From Marinomonas sp. MED121 (GTDB lineage Bacteria; Pseudomonadota; Gammaproteobacteria; Pseudomonadales; Marinomonadaceae): a DNA stretch of 41,488 nucleotides. The number at the start of each line of letters is the position of its first letter. Position 1 is the first letter of the stretch. The translations under genes and the position numbers were made by a program. Under the pieces are notes generated by a model that saw nothing but the letters and a program-made list of their open reading frames with translations, was not told the origin of the DNA and made no database searches. The stretch spans positions 627,127-668,614 of the forward strand of contig NZ_CH672432.1 in the NCBI RefSeq assembly GCF_000153025.1, given 5' to 3'. This document shows positions 1 to 5,532 of this stretch, piece by piece.

Positions 1-393
1 TTCAATATGATTATTGATAACTTTACTTAATATCCCTCTAAGCTTCTCATCAAAACTATCATCACCATTCCAGTTTAAAGGCTTCCAAGTATGTAAGTAG
101 CCAATAACTGATGAATGATTTGGAGAATCAAGCTGTAAAAGCATAGCAAAAAGTGCATTTTCATATGTGCTAAAAGCAGTCTGGTTAATTGCTTTTACTT
201 GGTGAAAAGATTGAAAACCATCAGGCCCTTTAATATCGAAGTCTTCATGATTCTCTAATATCAGCTCAAAACCTAAGAAATCGAAATTTCCATTTTCCTG
301 CAGCTGTTTTGTTATTAATGTTAACGTGTGGTAAAGAGCAACTTTACCTTGATAGTTAAACCCGCTCCAAGTTGCAGATGCATCATGCGACAT
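1..393 (-). CDS. N-terminal part of a DUF4297/Cap4-like or ABC-3C-type effector nuclease (cut by window edge)
   Basis: An open frame runs from an ATG at 393 to the left edge (131 residues, no stop), so the gene continues outside the window. The N-terminus contains ATWSGFNYQGKVALY, the sort of opening found in ABC-three-component and DUF4297/Cap4-like effectors. It is followed by a restriction-endonuclease-like pattern: E43 and E47, then EDFDI (D51, D53), then HQVK (Q65, K67), which fits a PD-(D/E)xK active site with a QxK ending. An AAGG ribosome-binding site precedes the ATG by about 7 bases. By family knowledge such proteins cut double-stranded DNA during anti-phage or anti-plasmid defence. 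The C-terminal domain that would tell the systems apart is not visible. The family assignment is inferred from motifs only. Confidence 0.6.
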   Translation of the reverse strand, partial: MSHDASATWSGFNYQGKVALYHTLTLITKQLQENGNFDFLGFELILENHEDFDIKGPDGFQSFHQVKAINQTAFSTYENALFAMLLQLDSPNHSSVIGYLHTWKPLNWNGDDSFDEKLRGILSKVINNHIE

Positions 394-838
394 ATAAAAC
401 CTTAATAAATAAATGTATTTAAAATACCATCAATTTTAAATACCAATTAGGCGCTTCATCGATATAACCAATAAAAACTTTGATCTTGTTTGCACTTACA
501 ATGTGCTTATCTCTATGGCAACCTTCTTTAAGAATTAACCAACCATTGCCTGAACATCGCCTAGATTTTCACTCACTTCTCTTCACAATTCAATTTATTT
601 CGTAACCATATAAAAAGACCTCTAATAAAAAAAACACTAAACATAACATTAACTTATATTAGAAAAACTCAATTAGAAAGAGACTCACTTTTATAGCAAC
701 CAGCCTTTATACACCTGCTCAAAACCCAGCTGTATTACAATCTATTTCACTTCCCTTTATGCGCTTCCTCGCTGTTACCTCACTTTCCAGAATGAAATTG
801 ACACTTTCTCGCTCAGCTTTTTTGGATACAGCATTTAC
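394..838. other. Gene-free stretch, 445 bp
   Basis: I see no convincing coding frame on either strand. The part next to 393 must hold the promoter of the leftward nuclease-like gene; a weak candidate is TTGATG and TATTTA on the minus strand, 16 bases apart, around 405-435. That stretch also carries the short direct repeat AAATACCA twice (about 421-455). The rest is AT-rich, with no terminator or RNA gene that I can recognise. Confidence 0.4.
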
Positions 839-1381
839 TCACTTCCCTACCTCCAACAAATAAGCATCCACTTGTGCTTGCCCCTTTAACTCAACCACCT
901 TCACTCCGGATTTAGCCTGCTCATTCAAAACTTTCTCATAAGAATTTCGCTTTTTATGGAAGGTTTTAATCACCCACCAGATAATAGAGTCACGGCTAAA
1001 AAAGGTTTGTCTGAAGCTTTCCACATTGCCTGCGAATAAGGCCTTTTTAGTCAATATCCTGTGTATAGAGCGGGTTATGGAGCGATAAAGAACCAGCGAG
1101 AAACTATGGTTGAGCCAGATGATGTGAGTCGCTTGTGGCCATGTGATATCTCGGGTAACAGAATAGTTACCATCGATAATCCAAGCATTTTCTTCTAAAG
1201 CAGCAGGGTCTATGGCTTGCTGTACCAATTCACGAAACTGGGCATCTGGGCGCTCTACCCAGTTGGGTAGCCAGTGCAGTTCATCAAGTTCGATATGTTT
1301 GATTTTCTTTTTTGTAGCCAGAGCGCTTGCAAAACTCGATTTACCACTGCAACTTGAGCCAATCACGATAATACGATCCAT
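839..1381 (-). CDS. Small P-loop NTPase, topology-modulation/adenylate-kinase-like
   Basis: A 180-residue protein that starts directly with a beta strand and Walker A motif (MDRIIVIGSSCSGKSS, residues 8-16). DELHW at about 33-37 and DGNYS near residue 70 resemble the DxxxW and DGNY motifs of the FlaR/'DNA topology modulation protein' group of adenylate-kinase-like P-loop proteins. This group is annotated widely, but its substrate is poorly known; phosphotransfer to a small molecule is the usual inference. The length is normal for the family and the protein is predicted cytosolic. It is transcribed alone, leftward, with a sigma-70-like promoter candidate upstream. There is no functional tie to its neighbours. 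Confidence 0.7.
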   Translation of the reverse strand: MDRIIVIGSSCSGKSSFASALATKKKIKHIELDELHWLPNWVERPDAQFRELVQQAIDPAALEENAWIIDGNYSVTRDITWPQATHIIWLNHSFSLVLYRSITRSIHRILTKKALFAGNVESFRQTFFSRDSIIWWVIKTFHKKRNSYEKVLNEQAKSGVKVVELKGQAQVDAYLLEVGK

Positions 1382-1471
1382 CTTCTTATCTCTCTTCGTC
1401 CTATTTCAAAACTTCAACACATAGTTAAAGTACTTATATAAGAGTTTGATACTCGTTTTTTTGGGTCGAAG

Positions 1472-1501
1472 ATTATAGGTAAACTAGTCTAATAAAAACA
1501 A
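1472..1501 (-). promoter_or_regulatory. Candidate sigma-70 promoter of the P-loop kinase gene
   Basis: On the minus strand a perfect TATAAT (-10, 1472-1477) lies 18 bases downstream of TTGTTT (-35, 1496-1501). It is about 90 bases upstream of the ATG at 1381. This rests on the consensus match only. Confidence 0.4.
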
Positions 1502-1503
1502 CA

Positions 1504-1547
1504 AGATAAAGTTAATTATTAATGAGATAAAGTTAATGAGATAAAGA
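1504..1547. repeat. Imperfect short tandem repeat (AGATAAAG-TTAATGA units)
   Basis: The unit GAGATAAAGTTAAT occurs about three times in succession with small changes, in the spacer between two leftward genes. It resembles the other degenerate tandem repeats at gene boundaries in this window. No function is evident. Confidence 0.6.
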
Positions 1548-1587
1548 CGTTATCGTGATTAACACATCATCATTTAAAGCAATATCT

Positions 1588-1635
1588 AAGCGCTTACCTC
1601 CATAAGAAGTGAGAGCTTTATGGAGGTAAGGGCTT
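1588..1635. terminator. Strong hairpin downstream of the class IV aminotransferase
   Basis: The arms 1588-1605 and 1618-1635 pair over 17 bp (core CTTACCTCCATAA / TTATGGAGGTAAG) with one G-G mismatch and a 12-base loop. The hairpin lies about 40 bases beyond the stop of the leftward aminotransferase, so it probably ends that transcript. The T-rich side (CTTTATTTAATC) is on the plus strand, however, where no gene reads into it. It may equally protect the 3' end or belong to an unannotated plus-strand RNA. Confidence 0.45.
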
Positions 1636-1676
1636 TATTTAATCTTCTATCTATTTTAACAGCCATATTTTAACGG

Positions 1677-2621
1677 CTATATTTTTGCCGGGGGATAATG
1701 AATGGGTAGGCACCAATCAGAGTTTTTGTGCTTTTCCCAATATGCAGATTTTAACAATTGGAAGATAGGTCCGGTTGTGCCACTTCCAATCACATTATGG
1801 TCGATTTTGGTAATGGGCATAATGCCACCCGCCGTTGACGTAATGAATACTTCGTCAGCATTCCTTAAATCGGTAGGCGTTACCTCAGTTGCACAGCAGC
1901 TTATGTGTAATTCGTCACAAAGATCAAAGACGGTTCGGCGAGTTATGCCTGGCAAAACCCCTTTTTCTGGTGTTGTAATTATCTTTCCCTTAACACAAAA
2001 AACATTAAAGCCAGGGCCTTCGGCGATATTACCCTCTGAATCCAACAGGATGGCGGTCTCACCACCTTTTTCATAGGCATCGTATAACCCGGTTACCAAA
2101 TCAAGCCAATGGTAATTTTTGACCTTTGAATCAACCGAGTTTGGCGGAATACGGACAATAGAGCTAATAATGGCATGCAGTCCATTTTTCATTTGATCTT
2201 GATTTGCGACCGAGCCAAAGGGAACGGCGAAAGCCATAAAACGATTGATTGAGTCTCTTGGGTCCCGGCTGAAATCCGGCGAATTCCCTCTTGTGCATAT
2301 CATTTCGACATAGGCGTTTTTATGACCCGATAAGGCCACGCAATTATGCAAAATTTCAGCGACCTCTTCTTTGGAGTAAGGCATTGTCATATGAATTTTC
2401 TCTAACCCTGAGAAAAAACGTTCAAGGTACAAATCCAACCTGAAAAATGCACCTTGCCAGACATGGACAACATCATAGGTTGCGTCAGAATGCAAAAAGC
2501 CATAATCAAGAATGGATAGTTTTGCTTTTGACATATCTAAATATTGACCATCCATGTAGGCGACGCCTTTTGGATAATTATGTGGGTCCTTATATTCATT
2601 GGACAATTGCAGTAAAGCCAT
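1677..2621 (-). CDS. Class IV PLP aminotransferase, (R)-selective amine transaminase-like
   Basis: A 314-residue fold-type IV aminotransferase. The catalytic lysine is K168 in VKNYHW. The N-terminal block SILDYGFLHSDATYDVVHVW (residues 36-55), a long-range FFRLDLYLERF and the cofactor-binding EGPGFNVF match the pattern of Arthrobacter-type (R)-amine:pyruvate transaminases more closely than BCAT (IlvE) or D-alanine transaminase. Family knowledge predicts transfer of an amino group between a primary amine or D-amino acid and a keto acid such as pyruvate in the cytosol. The actual substrate cannot be read from sequence. It is divergent from an Lrp/AsnC regulator 115 bp away, its likely controller, and lies near a decarboxylase that could supply an amine. 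The start is ATG 2621, behind GGATCTTGAT. Confidence 0.8.
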   Translation of the reverse strand: MALLQLSNEYKDPHNYPKGVAYMDGQYLDMSKAKLSILDYGFLHSDATYDVVHVWQGAFFRLDLYLERFFSGLEKIHMTMPYSKEEVAEILHNCVALSGHKNAYVEMICTRGNSPDFSRDPRDSINRFMAFAVPFGSVANQDQMKNGLHAIISSIVRIPPNSVDSKVKNYHWLDLVTGLYDAYEKGGETAILLDSEGNIAEGPGFNVFCVKGKIITTPEKGVLPGITRRTVFDLCDELHISCCATEVTPTDLRNADEVFITSTAGGIMPITKIDHNVIGSGTTGPIFQLLKSAYWEKHKNSDWCLPIHYPPAKI

Positions 2622-2736
2622 ATCAAGATCCTATTATCATATTATTTTTCAACCCTGATATTCTTGCAGGAAATGCCTTGGCAAAGTGCCCAAAATTTCC
2701 TGTAATATGGGTAAAAAAATTGAAACGGGCTTTTTT

Positions 2737-3216
2737 ATGGGCAAGCACCCTATTGAACTGGATAGAATCGATCGTAAACTTTTAAATATCATGCAAAAAG
2801 ACACGCGACTCTCTGCTGACTTTCTTGCCCATGAAGTATCAACTTCACGCTCTTCTGTACAAAGAAGGTTAAAGCGGTTACGGGATTCAGGCTTAATTGA
2901 AGCAGAGGTTGCAGTCATCTCTTCTGAACTCTACGAACATAAAATCCTATCAATCGTAGAAGTTAAATTAAAAAATGTGCGAAGTGATTTATTAATAGCG
3001 TTTAAACAACTCATCAATTCTCATGACCAAGTTCAGCAATGCTACTATATAAATGGTGATACAGATTTTATCGTTATCATTTCAGCAGATGATTTGAAAT
3101 CTTACGAACAATTCTCAAGAAACCTGTTTGCGGATCATCACAATGTTGAAAGTTATTCCTCAAAAATTGTAGCTGACCGATACAAGGTTGGATTGCAAAT
3201 TCCGATACACACTTAG
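2737..3216 (+). CDS. Lrp/AsnC-family transcriptional regulator
   Basis: About 159 residues from the preferred ATG at 2737; an in-frame ATG at 2686 would add 17 residues that look unlike the family. The sequence opens with LDRIDRKLLNIMQKDTRLS and an HTH ending RSSVQRRLKRLRDSGLI. A RAM/AsnC ligand-binding domain follows (VEVKLKNVRSD, then CYYINGDTDFIVII). Such regulators bind amino acids and control nearby amino-acid genes. Its divergent neighbour is the class IV aminotransferase, so that gene and its own are the likely targets. A hairpin at 3260-3286 follows the stop. Confidence 0.85.
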   Translation: MGKHPIELDRIDRKLLNIMQKDTRLSADFLAHEVSTSRSSVQRRLKRLRDSGLIEAEVAVISSELYEHKILSIVEVKLKNVRSDLLIAFKQLINSHDQVQQCYYINGDTDFIVIISADDLKSYEQFSRNLFADHHNVESYSSKIVADRYKVGLQIPIHT

Positions 3217-3236
3217 GGTAAAGCAACACCCACCTT

Positions 3237-3254
3237 AGCGTGTGGATAAAAGCC
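3237..3254. repeat. Core of an interspersed repeat, shared with 17260-17277
   Basis: The 18-mer AGCGTGTGGATAAAAGCC occurs here and again, identical and in the same orientation, inside the MITE-like element at 17228-17498. The bases just upstream also agree partly (CCACCTT against CCGCCTC). This looks like a fragment or distant copy of the same repeat family. Confidence 0.65.
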
Positions 3255-3259
3255 AAATA

Positions 3260-3286
3260 GAGCGAGTAATTGCTTTCTACTCGCTC
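3260..3286 (+). terminator. Hairpin after the Lrp gene
   Basis: The arms GAGCGAGTA (3260-3268) and TACTCGCTC (3278-3286) pair perfectly around a 9-base loop and are followed by the T-rich CACATTATTTTAG. It lies between the convergent ends of the Lrp gene and the isochorismatase-like gene, so it may serve both. Confidence 0.5.
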
Positions 3287-3310
3287 CACATTATTTTAGC
3301 TTAATAGAGG

Positions 3311-3910
3311 TTAAGTAAAATCAGTCAATTTTAAAACAGTGGCGTAGCGATCAGCTAATGAAGCCATTGCAGCTTTGTGAATCATGACACCATCAATCAC
3401 TTCTCCTTCGTTTTCAGACAAGCTTCTTGATGCACATGCATCTTCGCAAATAATAACGTTATATCCTAACTCTACTGCTCTGATACTAGTTGCATTTACA
3501 CACATATGGCTCATAAAGCCTGCGATAATAAGCTGTTTACGGCCTGTTAATTGCAATAACTCTTCAAGATTTGTATTGAAGAAAGAGTTTGGCATTGTTT
3601 TATGAACTACCTGCTCATCTTCTGTTGGTTCAAGATGGCTAACAACATCAGATAAATGTGATTCACAGTTAAATACAGGTGACGTAGCACTAGATTTATG
3701 CAGCACATGAAAAACAGGAATTTTTTGATTCCTAGCAACATCTAGTAATTTTTTTGCTTTATCTAAAGCAGCTGTGCCATTAGGCCCTAATTTCAACACT
3801 CCTTCACAATATTCGTTTTGAAAATCAATATAAACAAGAACAGCATCATCCCAATCTACATTAGCATCTTGTAATCCAGCAATTGATCGTAGTGTATTAA
3901 TTTTAGTCAT
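3311..3910 (-). CDS. Isochorismatase-like cysteine hydrolase
   Basis: A 199-residue member of the isochorismatase-like hydrolase superfamily with the expected catalytic triad: D29 in YIDFQNEY, K104 in HKTMPNSFF and C137 in GFMSHMCVNATS. The Cys marks the nicotinamidase/N-carbamoyl hydrolase-type branch rather than true EntB-like isochorismatase. Family reactions are hydrolyses of amides or carbamoyl compounds; the substrate here is unknown. The start at 3910 has a good AAAGGAG site 9 bases upstream. It is divergent from the decarboxylase/ANL-EamA operon and shares its 220-bp regulatory region, so co-regulation with that operon is likely (inference). Confidence 0.82.
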   Translation of the reverse strand: MTKINTLRSIAGLQDANVDWDDAVLVYIDFQNEYCEGVLKLGPNGTAALDKAKKLLDVARNQKIPVFHVLHKSSATSPVFNCESHLSDVVSHLEPTEDEQVVHKTMPNSFFNTNLEELLQLTGRKQLIIAGFMSHMCVNATSIRAVELGYNVIICEDACASRSLSENEGEVIDGVMIHKAAMASLADRYATVLKLTDFT

Positions 3911-3941
3911 ATATTATTACTCCTTTTTTAAATTCGAGCCC

Positions 3942-3969
3942 ATTCTAATTTACCCTCAAAAAAAGTTAA
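3942..3969 (-). promoter_or_regulatory. Candidate promoter of the isochorismatase-like gene
   Basis: On the minus strand TTAACT (3964-3969) and TAGAAT (3942-3947) stand 16 bases apart, with the start codon about 30 bases downstream. The first direct-repeat box (3981-4005) lies just upstream of it, in a position to regulate. Confidence 0.4.
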
Positions 3970-3980
3970 TTTGTTTTTGT

Positions 3981-4072
3981 GCATACTTCATGTGCAAAAT
4001 TTCTTGTCCTTGATATTTCCAACATAAAATTTACTTATTTATATGACGCACAAATCATGTGCAAAATTTCTT
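3981..4072. promoter_or_regulatory. Pair of 25-bp direct-repeat boxes in a divergent promoter region
   Basis: Boxes 3981-4005 and 4048-4072 agree at 22 of 25 positions and share the exact 18-mer TCATGTGCAAAATTTCTT. Their start-to-start distance is 67 bp. Box 2 contains the dyad GCACA-AATCA-TGTGC; box 1 keeps only part of it. They lie between the isochorismatase-like gene and the GTG start of the decarboxylase. They look like paired operator sites for the neighbouring LysR or Lrp regulator (inference). Confidence 0.6.
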
Positions 4073-4115
4073 ATAGTAAAAAAACAAATATTCTCTTAAA
4101 GTCTCGAGCAAAATC

Positions 4116-4123
4116 AAAGGGAG
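4116..4123 (+). promoter_or_regulatory. Ribosome-binding site that fixes a GTG start
   Basis: AAAGGGAG lies 8 bases before GTG at 4132. No comparable site precedes the in-frame ATG codons further upstream. This places the decarboxylase start at 4132 and leaves the repeat boxes non-coding. Confidence 0.7.
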
Positions 4124-4131
4124 ATTATATA

Positions 4132-5532
4132 GTGGAAAAGTTAAGGTTACCTATATACGAGTCATTAAGAAGTATTAGTAAAAAATTAAAAGGAAGTTTT
4201 CATGCCTTACCCATACAAAATATAAAAAATTCTAGAGATGTTATTTTAAGTCCTGGATTTGTAAAAGCATTAGAGCAAACTAAAAATTTAGAACTTTCAA
4301 TTACTGGTCCATTTTTTGACAGCTTAACCGACCCATCAAGTTTTATTGATGAGTCATGCAGCCTTTTAAAAAACATTTACTCATCAGATTCATCTTTATT
4401 AGTCTCTTGTGGGTCGAGTATCGCAAATAAAATTGCTATTGAAGCATTATGCAATACTCATGATAAAGTTATATGTCAAAACGGCGTTCACCAATCAATT
4501 TACTTTTCACTAAAGTCATCCAATATTAATGTAAATTATATTGATGATATTGCCTGCAAAAGTGATATTGGTGTCACGGGCGCAGATGCTAATAGTATTA
4601 TTGAAAACTTAAAACAAGCTGAAGAAAGCGGTACGCCATACAGCGTATTAATTGTTAACAGTCAAACCTATGATGGAATATGCTTTGACTTTAAATTATT
4701 TCTAGAAGCTGTTTGCCAGATAGCACCAAACCTAGAAAAAATCATCCTTGATGAAGCTTGGGGGGCATGGTCTGCTTTTGACCCATTAATGAAAGAAACT
4801 AGCGCAATTCATAATGCTCGTATCTTTTCTGATGCCTATAACAAAAACATTGTTGTCATACATTCTCTTCATAAAACGCTCTTCACTTTTAGACAAGCAA
4901 GTTTAATTAACTTTTATGGAAATTCAGAATATGCAGATCGTCTAATCGGCTCACACTTTAGAAATCACACAACATCTCCAAGCTACCCCATTCTTTGTAG
5001 CTCAGAACTAGCTATTTTTCATGCTAATGAGTTCGGAAAAGAATATTCAGAAAGGAGCCGAAAACTAGTTGATAAGGTAAGAAATTTTATTAATGAAAAT
5101 TTATCTGGTTTTGAAATCGAAGAAAACAAAACCAATAGTAAATATCTAACAACAGACCCTACAAAACTATGGATTACATGTAAGTCCCATCTTTTTAATG
5201 GTGAAAAAATACGGGAACACTTATTTAATAACTATGGAATTTACATTAGTCGATATTTTAAAAACTCTTTCCTATTAAATTTTCACTATGGTGTAAATGA
5301 TGAAATCGTAGAACATTTAATAAATAGTCTACTTTTAATGGATAGGAGAATACATACAAAAAATGAAAAGCTCGACCTTTCAATAGGTGATGTCTCAGAA
5401 TCATTTTTTATTTTATACCCACCAGGAATACCCGTTTTAAAACCAGGACAAAGAGTGTGTGAGAATGCGTTAAGTAAAATCAATCAGTCTTTATTTGATA
5501 ATACGTCTTTATTAGTTGTAGATGGAAACTAA
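4132..5532 (+). CDS. PLP-dependent Orn/Lys/Arg-type decarboxylase, short form
   Basis: 466 residues from the GTG at 4132. An open frame extends back to 3979, but that part has no ribosome site and encodes the repeat boxes. The fold-type I core shows CGSS (93-96, phosphate loop), a histidine H120 placed to stack on PLP, ILDEAWGAW with D207, and HSLHKTL with the PLP lysine K248. The C-terminal YPPGIPVLKPGQRV (from about 429) is a hallmark of Orn/Lys/Arg decarboxylases. It lacks the N-terminal wing domain and so resembles the short Bacillus SpeA/YaaO type. Expected product: an amine from a basic or related amino acid; the substrate is not deducible. Its stop overlaps the next gene by 11 bp, implying translational coupling. 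The gene is visibly AT-rich. Confidence 0.82.
   Translation: MEKLRLPIYESLRSISKKLKGSFHALPIQNIKNSRDVILSPGFVKALEQTKNLELSITGPFFDSLTDPSSFIDESCSLLKNIYSSDSSLLVSCGSSIANKIAIEALCNTHDKVICQNGVHQSIYFSLKSSNINVNYIDDIACKSDIGVTGADANSIIENLKQAEESGTPYSVLIVNSQTYDGICFDFKLFLEAVCQIAPNLEKIILDEAWGAWSAFDPLMKETSAIHNARIFSDAYNKNIVVIHSLHKTLFTFRQASLINFYGNSEYADRLIGSHFRNHTTSPSYPILCSSELAIFHANEFGKEYSERSRKLVDKVRNFINENLSGFEIEENKTNSKYLTTDPTKLWITCKSHLFNGEKIREHLFNNYGIYISRYFKNSFLLNFHYGVNDEIVEHLINSLLLMDRRIHTKNEKLDLSIGDVSESFFILYPPGIPVLKPGQRVCENALSKINQSLFDNTSLLVVDGN

Noticed and set aside
3979..4131. N-terminal extension of the decarboxylase back to an ATG at 3979
   Set aside because: No ribosome site; it encodes the two 25-bp boxes and is unlike the family. 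GTG 4132 has AAAGGGAG at the right distance.
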